Assembly: GCA_040755155.1 (NCBI GenBank)
Contig: JBFMBP010000111.1
Span: 1 to 45,535, forward strand
Source of the DNA: Candidatus Omnitrophota bacterium
GTDB lineage: Bacteria; Hinthialibacterota; Hinthialibacteria; Hinthialibacterales; Hinthialibacteraceae
Length of the DNA: 45,535 nucleotides
Direction of reading: 5' to 3'
Shown: positions 16,252-24,555 of the stretch, piece after piece
Numbering within the stretch: the stretch's first letter is position 1
How the letters are laid out: every line of letters begins with the position of its first letter
Position numbers and translations under genes: made by a program
Notes under the pieces: generated by a model
The model's database searches: none
Seen by the model: the letters and a program-made list of their open reading frames with translations, nothing else
Told to the model about the DNA's origin: nothing

Positions 16252-18366
16252 TCACCGCCGCCGGGGTGACATAGGGCGATTCGGCCCATTGGCGTCCTGT
16301 CCCGCTCCCCCAGTCCGGAAAGATAGCGTATAGGGCGTATTGCTGAATCGCTGGCGGTCGATGGTTCTCAGGTTGTTGTCGAGTTGAACGTGATAGCTGG
16401 TATTCGGCTTTAAAATGACGTTCATGACGATCCGCGTTCCCGATCCGTTGGGGATGAATTGAAACAAAGGCTGGGAATCGGCGTTAGGCCGGAAGCGAAG
16501 CGCCCGCTCGAAACTTACGGGATCGACGGGGGAGTTGGTCTCAAGCATCATATTCTGCTCCAGGCCGAGAATGACGCCATTGGTTCCCTCTTCGGGGAAA
16601 GTGCGCACGATGAGCGGGCCGTCCGTGGTGAAGGAGAAAGTAAACGGCTGCGCTAGAGATACTTTTTTGGGCGTTTGCGCATTCATCGTCAGCGTGATGG
16701 TATAACGCGTCTTCAAGCGTATGGGCATAGGCGCGTCCTGATAGAGCCGTAGATGCAGGATGTCGGAATTGGAGATTTCGCTCTCGCGATCGAAAAAGGC
16801 GTCGAAAGAGACGGGAGGATCGATAAGAACGGCGCTTTTCACCGACTCGCCTTCCATCCGTTCGCTGAAACGGACGACGATGTCGATAAAACGATCGACA
16901 GGAATGCGGCGGGCGCCGTCGCGGGGAAACGTATCGACTACATAGGGCGGTTCGATGTCTCTTTTCAAAACCACGGGATCGAGTTGCATAGTCTTTCCCG
17001 CTAATACCAGAACGCCTTCCAGATATTCGTTCTTATACTCTCCCTTCGAGAAAATAATCGTATAAGCGCCGAAGGGGACTTCCGTAAATCGGTATTCGCC
17101 ATCCTTTCCCGTAACGGCGGTGAAAGCGGTTCCCTGGATGGCGACCGTAATTCCCCCGTGATCCGACGCGTCTTCCAATAGCGCCGATCCTTCTATAATG
17201 CCTTTTCCCTTCTCTTCCGGCTCATTGGAAAGAGCGAGTACTAAATCCTCCGCTTGCGCAACTCTTGACGGCTGGATGCTCACGTTCGACAGCGTCCCGT
17301 CGGCATAGCCGGGGTGTTTCGCCGTCAGCGAATACTCTCCGGCGGGAATCCCCACGAACATATAACGCCCATTGGCGTCGGTGGATACGGAAAGAGAAAT
17401 TCCCGTCAGCGCGACAATGGTATTGGAATGATCGGTTCCGCCGCTGAGGTACACCCTTCCCTGAAGAACGCCAATGCCAGCAGGAGAGAATTCCCGCTGC
17501 AAACTGACGAAGCCCACCGACTGCGCCGCCGTCGCTGGAGAAGGGACGGCGTTGAAAAGGGTTTCCGGCAAAAAGCCGGTGCAGGTTAGAATCAGGCTGC
17601 GGGCGACGGCGTCCATTCCCGTAATCTTAAATTCGCCGGAGGCGTCGGTGATGGCGTATTTTTCGGGTATATCTTCCAACGCCGCCTTGATTCCCGCATG
17701 GCTGGATTCGCCATCGAGAAACGCGACGCCTTTAATAACGTAATCTCCCAGCATCGGCGGTTCGGGAATGGGAGTGGGAAGAGAAACGGCAGACGATAAA
17801 ACGATGGGTGGGACATGGGTTTCGGCGCCAGCGTTCACTTCCACGCCATCCTTATAAACCGGAAGTAGATTCTCCTTGACCGCCACTAATCTATATTTTG
17901 CCGGAGGGATATTCTCGATGTGATACAAACCGGTCGTATTGGTCGTAACCGAAAACGGAGTCCCTTCCAAAATGACCAAAATCCCCTCATGAATCGATTC
18001 GCCTTGCAGCGTAACGAAACCCGTGATCTGCCCTGCGGGAACGATTTTCTCCATGAGCGTCAACGAGCCGATGGAGACTTTAGACCTTGCGGGAATATCC
18101 ACATTTCCCCGATGCTCGACATACCCCTCGTTTTCAATGAGGTAGGTATAGGCGCCCGGCGGGATTCCCGTTATGACGAAAGCGCCGGATTGGCCGGTTA
18201 TGGCGCGGAATTGGGTTCCGGGAAGAATCACCTGCACGCCTTCACAGTCAGCGCGATTTTCCAACTGAACTACGCCCTCGAGCGATCCGGGCATAGGGCC
18301 GGAACAATGGCTCAGAGACGCAACCGCCAGGAGTAAGGGAAATATTAGGCGAATCGGACGTTTCAT
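16252..18366 (-). CDS. Exported modular protein: five carboxypeptidase-regulatory-like repeats plus two Ig-like domains
   Basis: A 704-aa protein with an N-terminal signal ending LAVASLSHC (Cys21). It may be a lipoprotein, though His at -1 is atypical for a lipobox. Five repeats of about 80 residues follow (28-105, 113-190, 208-290, 300-378, 389-468). Each runs GxV, then GI.VAL.GT.FS..T...G.Y.., then .IP.G.Y.L...: the CarboxypepD_reg-like/CnaB-type beta-sandwich pattern. Two Big_5-like Ig domains come next (471-582 starting PPYVVDTFPRDGA, and 583-688 starting PLIVRTFPEEGT). The tail is low-complexity and Arg-rich. Such stacks act as stalks or adhesins at the outer surface. No catalytic domain is visible. 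Confidence 0.85.
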   Translation of the reverse strand: MKRPIRLIFPLLLAVASLSHCSGPMPGSLEGVVQLENRADCEGVQVILPGTQFRAITGQSGAFVITGIPPGAYTYLIENEGYVEHRGNVDIPARSKVSIGSLTLMEKIVPAGQITGFVTLQGESIHEGILVILEGTPFSVTTNTTGLYHIENIPPAKYRLVAVKENLLPVYKDGVEVNAGAETHVPPIVLSSAVSLPTPIPEPPMLGDYVIKGVAFLDGESSHAGIKAALEDIPEKYAITDASGEFKITGMDAVARSLILTCTGFLPETLFNAVPSPATAAQSVGFVSLQREFSPAGIGVLQGRVYLSGGTDHSNTIVALTGISLSVSTDANGRYMFVGIPAGEYSLTAKHPGYADGTLSNVSIQPSRVAQAEDLVLALSNEPEEKGKGIIEGSALLEDASDHGGITVAIQGTAFTAVTGKDGEYRFTEVPFGAYTIIFSKGEYKNEYLEGVLVLAGKTMQLDPVVLKRDIEPPYVVDTFPRDGARRIPVDRFIDIVVRFSERMEGESVKSAVLIDPPVSFDAFFDRESEISNSDILHLRLYQDAPMPIRLKTRYTITLTMNAQTPKKVSLAQPFTFSFTTDGPLIVRTFPEEGTNGVILGLEQNMMLETNSPVDPVSFERALRFRPNADSQPLFQFIPNGSGTRIVMNVILKPNTSYHVQLDNNLRTIDRQRFSNTPYTLSFRTGGAGQDANGPNRPMSPRRR

Positions 18367-18501
18367 GGATCAACCACGGATGAAAATGTCTTTCCTTATC
18401 ATAACGGAAGACGCATAGGAAAAGGAATAGTTTTAAAAAGAAATTCTTACTCCTATTTAAATCGTAAGATGGATCGCATCGTTCACCTCATCAACATAAT
18501 A

Positions 18502-18515
18502 ACTCATGTTACGCA
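18502..18515. repeat. Solo terminal repeat of family B
   Basis: ACTCATGTTACGCA is identical over 14 of 14 bases to the left end of the family B element at 3122-3135. No matching right end or palindromic interior lies nearby, so it is probably a remnant. Confidence 0.55.
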
Positions 18516-18611
18516 TGATGAAAAACAAGATGGAGATGTTTTCGTATCGTATTGAATCACGAAAACGCGAAATGAAAAAGAAAAAACACGAAAAAGAAAT
18601 CCCTTCCTTAA

Positions 18612-18692
18612 CCCGCCGTTGAAACGGCAGGCTATTACCGTTTGCCCCTTTAAAGGGGCATTTGTTAATAGCCCTGCCTTTCAAGGCTGGGA
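18612..18692. repeat. Palindrome cluster, family C, copy 1 (REP/RAYT-like)
   Basis: The hairpin GCCGTT-GA-AACGGC (18615-18628) is followed by the perfect palindrome TGCCCCTTTAAAGGGGCA (18643-18660) and a third imperfect arm (GCCCTGCCTTTCAAGGCTGGG). The same cluster recurs in opposite orientation at 37361-37440. It resembles REP sequences mobilised by TnpA-REP (IS200-like) transposases. No such transposase is in the window. Confidence 0.75.
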
Positions 18693-18707
18693 TGATCTTT
18701 CGTTCAC

Positions 18708-21209
18708 CTACTCTTTTTTCTCTTCTTTCAAATCGCTGGAAGAAACAAACAAGATTTCCCGGTCATATTTATCGAGTAATGTTTTTTCGAAAGCGCGGTA
18801 ATATTTCGCTTCCACGGCCAGCGCGCTGCTTTCCCTTGCTTCTCCCTTTTTTTCTATTATCAGCAAAATTTTCGCGTCGTTTTCGATCTTCGACATAGTG
18901 TATTTTTCGCCGCCGGGATTCAAGACGAGGCCCAACCGGAAATCGATATCCGAAAAACCGTAAAGATGCTGATTTCCGCGCTGCATGGCGTCCAGCAGCA
19001 TATTTTTTTCTTTTCCCGCCGGATAGGCTTTCATATAGGTTATGAAAGTCATTTCCTTTTGTTTTTCCGTCGTCTCCGCTTTCAAATGCCACTGTTTCAG
19101 ATCCATTCCTATCGGAGGAGGATCGAATTCCGATGTTTGCGTAATCTTCAAATCGCTAGGCGTGGCAAAGGCGATGAGTACGGAACTTTCGCCGTTGTTG
19201 GCGACGATCTCCTTGGGATTTTTGATAAGAAATTCTTCCTTAGCATGGAGATAAAATTGAAATGTCGCCGGTTCCGGCGCTTCCAGTTCGTCTACCATAA
19301 CGATCGCGTCCGGTTTGACAAAGAATACGCGCCGGACGAATTTATTCAGCCTGCCGCCATACGATTCCGTCGCGTCTCCCGCCAGGTAATCCACATCCTC
19401 GCCCAAACGTTCTTGGAAAATTTTCCCGCGCGCCCGCGAATTGTGTTTGATTTGTCCAACATCATCGACCGTTATGGAATTGTCCGATTTCGTCTCCCAC
19501 ATCCATTGCGTATGATGGGGGCTGCCATGCCAATCGCGATGTCCCGACCAGAGCAAAACCGGCTTGCCGAAGACGCTGAGGACAAACGAATTTTGGGCGT
19601 TGAATCCGTGGCTCTGTCTGCCGAAAGGACTGCTTTTGAAGAGAAAATGAACGTCCGATGCGGATTGCGCCAGGTTGGAATGCAGCGATGCGACGCCCAC
19701 GCCGTGGAAAATTTTAGAAGAAGGGAGATCGTCCGGGGCTTTCGCCGTGACATTAGGAAGATTGGCGCGCAACAAAACCTGATAATCCGGCTTATCGCCG
19801 GACGACCGATCCCCAGCTTGTTCCGCATACCACATCCAATAAGGATTCCCCGTCTGCCGGGCCAAGGCGTTCATCAGGCGAGCGTCGGAAGCGGGAAAGT
19901 GCATATCGGAACCGTCGGAAAAGCCGCCGAACGATGATCCGGGAGGATTTACGTAGAGAGGAAAATCTCCCGCATGGCTAAAGTACGGCTTCTTGAATCC
20001 ATCGATGCCAAATCCCGCCCGCAGAATATCCATCCACCAGGTGATCCGGTTGATGTAAGATCCCCAATATGCCGTTCCTTCATGCCATCCGCCGTCGTCG
20101 TCGTTCCATACGGGGTAGACGTTGAAGAAGATATCCATCGCGTATTGCAACCACTCTTGCGCTTCGGGAATATCGTCGATGAAAGCGATAGCCGTCTCGC
20201 CCATGAAATGCCAAGCGCGGTTGGCGTGGCTTTCGTAAGGGCGGACGGTTTGATGGCGGGAATCTCGTAGATAATGGTAAACCTCTTCCCCTCGGATTTT
20301 CATACACTGGACGATTTTCTCCCGATCCTGCGGCGTTAATGCGTTATAAGCCCATGTAAAAGCGCGGGGGATGCGGCTGAGGATGGGCATTCCGCATTCA
20401 TCGTTATATCGGTAAGAAGTCGTCCCATTCGGCGGCCAGGAACAGACCGCCAGCATCCATTCCCGCGCTCGGACGCCATATTTCTCTTCCCCCGAAAGAA
20501 GATAGGCGAAGGCGAGGTTGGCGGCGTGTTCCACCGCCCTTACGGTAATGCCGGTATTCTTGCGCCATAGGTCGATATCCTCTTTGCTGTCGCTGAAGCG
20601 GCGGCCTTCGGGATATGGCGCAGGTTCATCGACGGTTATAGGCGTTTCCAACATCCGATCTGCTTGTTGGATAAAATCGTTCCATAACTGGGGTTTTTGG
20701 CTGGCGATGTTTTCCCGAAACGGCTTTGCTTCTTCGGGCCGCAGAAACAACTTGGGATGTTGCTTGGGCAGCCGCCGCAAAAGAGTAGTCAGAGCCGGTT
20801 GGGGTAACTCAACGGCGTCTTCCGCCAGAGTAAAAGAGCGTACTAAGCTCCATCCGGCGATGGTTCCATCTTCAGCGACATAGGCGTATCGCCAATACCA
20901 TCGGCCTGGATCCAATGCCGCCGCGGGACAATGAACATTAAGCAGCAGGCTCGTTTTATCGTATTCCACAATAGAAAAATCATTGCGGCTGGAGCATTGC
21001 AGGATGTACGAAACCGCCTCCTTTTCGGGAAGCCAGACGAATCCCGGCGGATTCACTTTGACAACGGCGCCGTCTTCGGGGAAATAAGCGACTTCTCCCG
21101 CTTCCGGAGAGCGATTCGAGACAGCGGCGGTTTCGCTGGCCGAGGAAGCCGAAATTGCGCCTATAAAGCATAAAAAAATAGGAATCGAATGACGCAGCGT
21201 TCTTTTCAT
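18708..21209 (-). CDS. Secreted DUF4962/heparinase II-III-like polysaccharide lyase
   Basis: An 833-aa protein with a signal peptide (MKRTLRHSIPIFLCFIGAIS). An N-terminal fibronectin-like beta domain (about 40-135: PPGFVWLPEKEAVSYILQCS) fits DUF4962. An (alpha/alpha) toroid follows (about 150-480) with SHANRAWHFMGETAIAF and DGGWHEGTAYWGSY. A C-terminal beta-sandwich (about 500-800) contains FGRQSHGFNAQNSF and WSGHRDWHGSPHHTQ. The conserved His/Tyr pairs match the lyase architecture of PL12/15/17/21-type enzymes, which cleave uronic-acid polysaccharides by beta-elimination. GGAGG lies 10 bases before the ATG. Substrate unknown. A second secreted alpha/alpha protein lies at 25309. Confidence 0.82.
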   Translation of the reverse strand: MKRTLRHSIPIFLCFIGAISASSASETAAVSNRSPEAGEVAYFPEDGAVVKVNPPGFVWLPEKEAVSYILQCSSRNDFSIVEYDKTSLLLNVHCPAAALDPGRWYWRYAYVAEDGTIAGWSLVRSFTLAEDAVELPQPALTTLLRRLPKQHPKLFLRPEEAKPFRENIASQKPQLWNDFIQQADRMLETPITVDEPAPYPEGRRFSDSKEDIDLWRKNTGITVRAVEHAANLAFAYLLSGEEKYGVRAREWMLAVCSWPPNGTTSYRYNDECGMPILSRIPRAFTWAYNALTPQDREKIVQCMKIRGEEVYHYLRDSRHQTVRPYESHANRAWHFMGETAIAFIDDIPEAQEWLQYAMDIFFNVYPVWNDDDGGWHEGTAYWGSYINRITWWMDILRAGFGIDGFKKPYFSHAGDFPLYVNPPGSSFGGFSDGSDMHFPASDARLMNALARQTGNPYWMWYAEQAGDRSSGDKPDYQVLLRANLPNVTAKAPDDLPSSKIFHGVGVASLHSNLAQSASDVHFLFKSSPFGRQSHGFNAQNSFVLSVFGKPVLLWSGHRDWHGSPHHTQWMWETKSDNSITVDDVGQIKHNSRARGKIFQERLGEDVDYLAGDATESYGGRLNKFVRRVFFVKPDAIVMVDELEAPEPATFQFYLHAKEEFLIKNPKEIVANNGESSVLIAFATPSDLKITQTSEFDPPPIGMDLKQWHLKAETTEKQKEMTFITYMKAYPAGKEKNMLLDAMQRGNQHLYGFSDIDFRLGLVLNPGGEKYTMSKIENDAKILLIIEKKGEARESSALAVEAKYYRAFEKTLLDKYDREILFVSSSDLKEEKKE

Positions 21210-21252
21210 TCCCCTAAAACCTCCAACCCTTTACTCTGTGATGGAATCAAAG

Positions 21253-21323
21253 AGTAGAAGAGGCTTCCAGCTTCTTGATCGGCGAAAAAAAGAGCCAAAA
21301 AGAGCCAGGATGGCTCTTCTACT
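21253..21323. repeat. Double-hairpin repeat family D, copy 2
   Basis: Hairpins AAGAGGCT-TCC-AGCTTCTT (21258-21276) and AAGAGCC-AGGAT-GGCTCTT (21300-21318) are enclosed by the outer inverted repeat AGTAGAAGAG/CTCTTCTACT. Compared with the copy at 1126-1185 there is an extra AGAGCCAAAA insertion in the middle. This copy sits between divergent genes, so the element is not simply a terminator. Confidence 0.75.
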
Positions 21324-21464
21324 TTGAATAGGCTAATGGCATAACAGGGGCGTTGTCAACGAACTTAAGGCGTAAAACCAGCACGTTCTATGGAATTCCT
21401 CCATCCACCTCTATAAAAACCGTTTCCCTTGCCATAATAATCCAAATCAATAATGATCTTATAA

Positions 21465-21616
21465 GAGGCTCTTGCAAAATTAATAAAATCCGCTTTTAAT
21501 TCTCCCCCCAAGTTTGGGGGGAGTTAGAGGGGGGTTGATTTTATTAGACTTAAAACAACCCCCTCCTGACCTCCCTCAGGCTTGGGGGAGGAATAATAGC
21601 GTTTTGCAAGAGGCTC
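21465..21616. repeat. Palindromic repeat family A, copy 3
   Basis: The best-preserved copy: GAGGCTCTTGCAAAA at the left and TTTTGCAAGAGGCTC at the right are near-perfect inverted ends. Inside is a CCCCCCAAGTTTGGGGGG palindrome and the core TTGATTTTATTAGACTTA (21535-21552). That 18-base core reappears beside the tRNA at 40835-40852. Confidence 0.85.
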
Positions 21617-21673
21617 ATAATTCAATCCATTTTCGCCGACAATTCCTCATTATTCGCGGCAAGCGGCGGCTTA

Positions 21674-23245
21674 ATGGTATTTGCGATTTGGAAAATTCCT
21701 TCGGCTATGCGAAATAACCATCCTATCCTGCGGAAAATTGCTTTATCAATCTTGTTGATGGGATTATTTGCCCTGACATGGTTTCTTCGTTCCTGGAATT
21801 TGGGCATAGGCGACGGTCAATTCTGCTGCAAGATGACTGTGGGCGAACAGATGTTCGCCATCTCTCTCTCCCGATCCACGCTTTCGCTAGTTCTTTACCG
21901 TTGGCTCTTCTTTATATTGAATTCCCTATGGGGATGGTGGGTGGAAGATTGCATCGCACTTTCTTCGTGCCTGGCGGGCGTTCTCTTTTTCTGGGCTTTG
22001 TTCCGGCTGGCGCGGGCGTCTACTTCTTCGATCTTCGAACAAACTGTATTGTTTCTTTTCCCCTCTACGTCTTTAATTTTTCAGATATTCTGCGGGCATA
22101 TCGAATTCTACTCCTGGACCTGCGCGCTCTTGATGTTGAGCGCTTATTGGAGCTGGCGCTCGATTCACGACGGCATGAATCCCTTCTGGGCGAGCGCAGC
22201 GATAGCCTTGTCAGCGGGCTTTCATCTGAGCGGCGTTTTTTATTTTCCCGCTCTGCTGATAATCCCTTTTCTTTCCCGGCGGCAAGAGGGCGAGCGACTT
22301 TCTATCCGGCGGGACGAATGGGAACGAATCGCAGTTTATTTAGCGCTTTTCCTAGCGATCGCTCTATTCCATCGGCAATTCATGTATTACCGCATCGCCT
22401 TTCTTCTCGCCATTCCGATCTATTTCCGCTTTATTCCCCAATCCTGGAAAGATTACTTGAAGCCGGGGCTGCCCGTGCTTATACCGTGGCTGGCGCTTTA
22501 CTCGTTGCGAGCGTTTTTCGGTTTGCGTTCGGAGCCGATATTCGAACATTTGCCGCCGGTTAACGGCCCTTACGATCCGGGAGTGTATCTTTACGAGTTC
22601 TTCTCGTGGGGGCATCTCCACGATAAGTTGATGTTTCATTTATGGCTGGCCCCATTCGGCGCAGCGTTATGGATTTATTTTCTGCTATTTTACCGGCGGG
22701 CGATTTTCCAGGATCGATGGCTTTCCTTTCTCGCCAATTTTTGCTTTTGGTCATTGGTGTGGAGCATCCTTTTTTACAACCAACTGAGGGATTGCGATTG
22801 GTATCTGGCATCCGTCAAAGCCGTTCCGCCCCGCGATTGGGATTTGTTCGCCACGATGTCGATTCCGCTCAACCTCTTCGCCGCTTTCGCCTGCGTCAGG
22901 CTTCTGAGGCCGATTCTACTGCGCGCGCTCATGCCATTGATGATCACCGTTCAACTATTTCTTTCGCTTCCCATCGTCATCGACGATTCGGGCCTATTGA
23001 CGGATCGCGGCTATGTCGATTTGAAATTCGATACGGGCGACCGTCAGGCCAATGTCCATGTACGCCAGTTGAAAATCGGGGTAACGCCCGTCGAGCAGAA
23101 AAACATACGGGCGGGATGGGCGGAAATCATTGTCATTCCCGTGGAAAAAGGCTATTCCTCCTGGACGATCGCCAAGGACTTGCGTCCGGGAGAAGAATAT
23201 TTATTCGAAAAGACGCTAGAAAAAATCAAATCGGCGCCTCATTGA
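21674..23245 (+). CDS. Multi-pass integral membrane protein (GT-C-like topology)
   Basis: A 523-aa protein with about ten transmembrane segments and a short soluble C-terminus. The N-terminus runs MRNNHPILRKIALSILLMGL, and the first loop carries LGIGDGQFCCKM, an acidic loop in the position used by GT-C enzymes, but no family motif is decisive. It could be a lipid-linked-sugar glycosyltransferase or a glycan-export component. The ATG at 21674 is listed; an in-frame ATG at 21707 is equally possible, and neither has a good ribosome-binding site. It is divergent from the DUF4962 lyase. Confidence 0.7.
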   Translation: MVFAIWKIPSAMRNNHPILRKIALSILLMGLFALTWFLRSWNLGIGDGQFCCKMTVGEQMFAISLSRSTLSLVLYRWLFFILNSLWGWWVEDCIALSSCLAGVLFFWALFRLARASTSSIFEQTVLFLFPSTSLIFQIFCGHIEFYSWTCALLMLSAYWSWRSIHDGMNPFWASAAIALSAGFHLSGVFYFPALLIIPFLSRRQEGERLSIRRDEWERIAVYLALFLAIALFHRQFMYYRIAFLLAIPIYFRFIPQSWKDYLKPGLPVLIPWLALYSLRAFFGLRSEPIFEHLPPVNGPYDPGVYLYEFFSWGHLHDKLMFHLWLAPFGAALWIYFLLFYRRAIFQDRWLSFLANFCFWSLVWSILFYNQLRDCDWYLASVKAVPPRDWDLFATMSIPLNLFAAFACVRLLRPILLRALMPLMITVQLFLSLPIVIDDSGLLTDRGYVDLKFDTGDRQANVHVRQLKIGVTPVEQKNIRAGWAEIIVIPVEKGYSSWTIAKDLRPGEEYLFEKTLEKIKSAPH

Positions 23246-23356
23246 AGTTCAATCGAGACGGCTATTTTTTCCGGTACTAACTAGGTATACTAACGCCATC
23301 CAAACAATGATTTCATATGTCATATCCATCCATTACTTGTCAAAGGATGATCTGTC

Positions 23357-23935
23357 ATGCGTCTGTCTCGTCGGGAGGGTTTTACCTTAATCGAGTTGCT
23401 TATCGTTGTAGCCATCATCGGCATTCTGGCGGCGATCGCGGTCCCCAATTTTCTCAACGCTCAGTTGCGCGCCAAAATCGCCCGCATTCATGCGGATATG
23501 AAAGCAACTTCCACGGCCTTGGAACAATACATGCTGGATTGGAATTCGTACGTGGAAGACCACGATTGGCCTTCCGATGTTTCTCAACGCGGTTTGTTTC
23601 GTCTTACTACCCCTACGCCTTACTTATCCGCGCTTCCCGCCGATCCCTTTGAATCCCACTCCCTGCAAAATGCGGAAAAAAATCCTACTTTCGAATTCGG
23701 TTCGGGCAATGCAACCAGTTCCAGCAAAGCCTGGCCGAATCAAGCTTATCTCATCATTTCTACAGGCCCGGACTTGATGGAAGAAGTAACGAACAACGAC
23801 CAATTTCCCTTTGGAACCATCATTCCCCAATACGATATGAGCAACGGCCTGAAAAGTTCCGGCGATATAGTGCGCATGGGAGGGCAATGGAATTCGGGAA
23901 ATATCCGCATCGACGGAAAATGGCTGGTTCGGTAA
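23357..23935 (+). CDS. Type II secretion/type IV pilin-like major pseudopilin (PulG-like)
   Basis: A 192-aa protein with a short basic leader and the prepilin peptidase site REG|FTLIELLIVVAIIGIL, cleaved after Gly8. Phe9 would be N-methylated and Glu13 is the conserved E5. The hydrophobic helix continues to AIAVPNFLNAQLRAKIARI. The C-terminal globular part (about 60-192) is short, with LPADPFESHSLQ. The gene is alone, with no secretion ATPase, platform protein or prepilin peptidase nearby, as is common for the many dispersed pseudopilins of PVC-type bacteria. AAGGATG precedes the ATG. Confidence 0.88.
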   Translation: MRLSRREGFTLIELLIVVAIIGILAAIAVPNFLNAQLRAKIARIHADMKATSTALEQYMLDWNSYVEDHDWPSDVSQRGLFRLTTPTPYLSALPADPFESHSLQNAEKNPTFEFGSGNATSSSKAWPNQAYLIISTGPDLMEEVTNNDQFPFGTIIPQYDMSNGLKSSGDIVRMGGQWNSGNIRIDGKWLVR

Positions 23936-23964
23936 TCTTCGTCTTGAATGTGGTAGAGATAATC

Positions 23965-24000
23965 CTTCCCGATTTTTGGGGAGTACTTAAGATTTTTTTT
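23965..24000 (+). terminator. Possible terminator after the pseudopilin gene
   Basis: A weak CTTCCC/GGGGAG stem (one wobble, 7-base loop) is followed after 8 bases by a run of nine T residues. It lies 30 bp after the pseudopilin stop. The gap between stem and T-run lowers confidence. Confidence 0.35.
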
Positions 24001-24054
24001 TGAAATGCGAATAGCTTTTTTTAAATACTATGTTTTTTCTAGATTGCAAGATTA

Positions 24055-24393
24055 ATGCTGGATTCCGAAAAAACTAAAGAACAACTCATCGAAGAACTAA
24101 TTCATCTACGTCAAGAATTATCGGAAAACAAACGGGAAGAATTGGAACGGAAGAGAATCCGAGAAGAGCGGGAAAAACTCATCCTGGAACTGCGCGGAGC
24201 GTTGACTCAAGTGAGGACCTTGAGCGGGTTGCTTCCTATTTGCGCTTCCTGCAAAAAAATTCGAGACGAAAAGGGATATTGGAATCAACTCGAAAATTAT
24301 ATCCAAGACCATTCCGATGCGATCATCACCCACGGCATTTGCCCCGAATGCGCCGAAAAAATGTCTACGGAATATTCACGGCAATTTGCCTGA
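24055..24393 (+). CDS. Small coiled-coil protein with a two-CxxC (zinc-ribbon-like) signalling motif
   Basis: A 112-aa protein. Residues 5-55 form a charged coiled coil. Residues 59-100 carry LLPICASCKKIRDEKGYWNQ and then HGICPECAEKM, giving Cys63, Cys66, Cys96 and Cys99, a likely metal site. This block is familiar as the C-terminal module of PAS and receiver signalling proteins in deltaproteobacteria and relatives. Here it stands alone with only the coiled coil, without any sensor domain. The ribosome-binding site is weak. It may be a free adaptor or a fragment; function unknown. Confidence 0.75.
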   Translation: MLDSEKTKEQLIEELIHLRQELSENKREELERKRIREEREKLILELRGALTQVRTLSGLLPICASCKKIRDEKGYWNQLENYIQDHSDAIITHGICPECAEKMSTEYSRQFA

Positions 24394-24555
24394 TAAATCT
24401 CGTTGAAAAGCCGGCTCGCAGTCGATTCTATTCGTCCAATTCTAAATATACTCCATCCCGCTGACAAATCGGCTCTTTCCCTTGCCTATCTATAAGATTT
24501 CCGCACAATAAGCCTACGATGGTTCAATAAGAAATGGAATTGGGAGGATAAATCC

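Larger units (their letters stand above)
18367..18707. other. Intergenic region made mostly of repeats
   Basis: A 341-bp gap between two minus-strand genes. It holds a lone family B end (18502-18515) and a family C palindrome cluster (18612-18692). The short open frames here fall in repeat DNA and are not credible genes. The upstream region of the lipoprotein gene gives no clear promoter by eye. Confidence 0.6.
21210..21673. other. Intergenic region between divergent genes, with two repeat elements
   Basis: A 464-bp gap that should hold the promoters of the lyase gene (minus) and the membrane-protein gene (plus). Most of it is occupied by the family D double hairpin (21253-21323) and a full family A element (21465-21616). 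I could not identify convincing promoters by eye. The short open frames here are repeat-derived. Confidence 0.55.

Noticed and set aside
18457-18684. 75-aa minus-strand ORF and overlapping plus-strand ORFs
   Set aside because: They are translated from family B and C repeat DNA and low-complexity A-rich sequence, with no ribosome-binding site.
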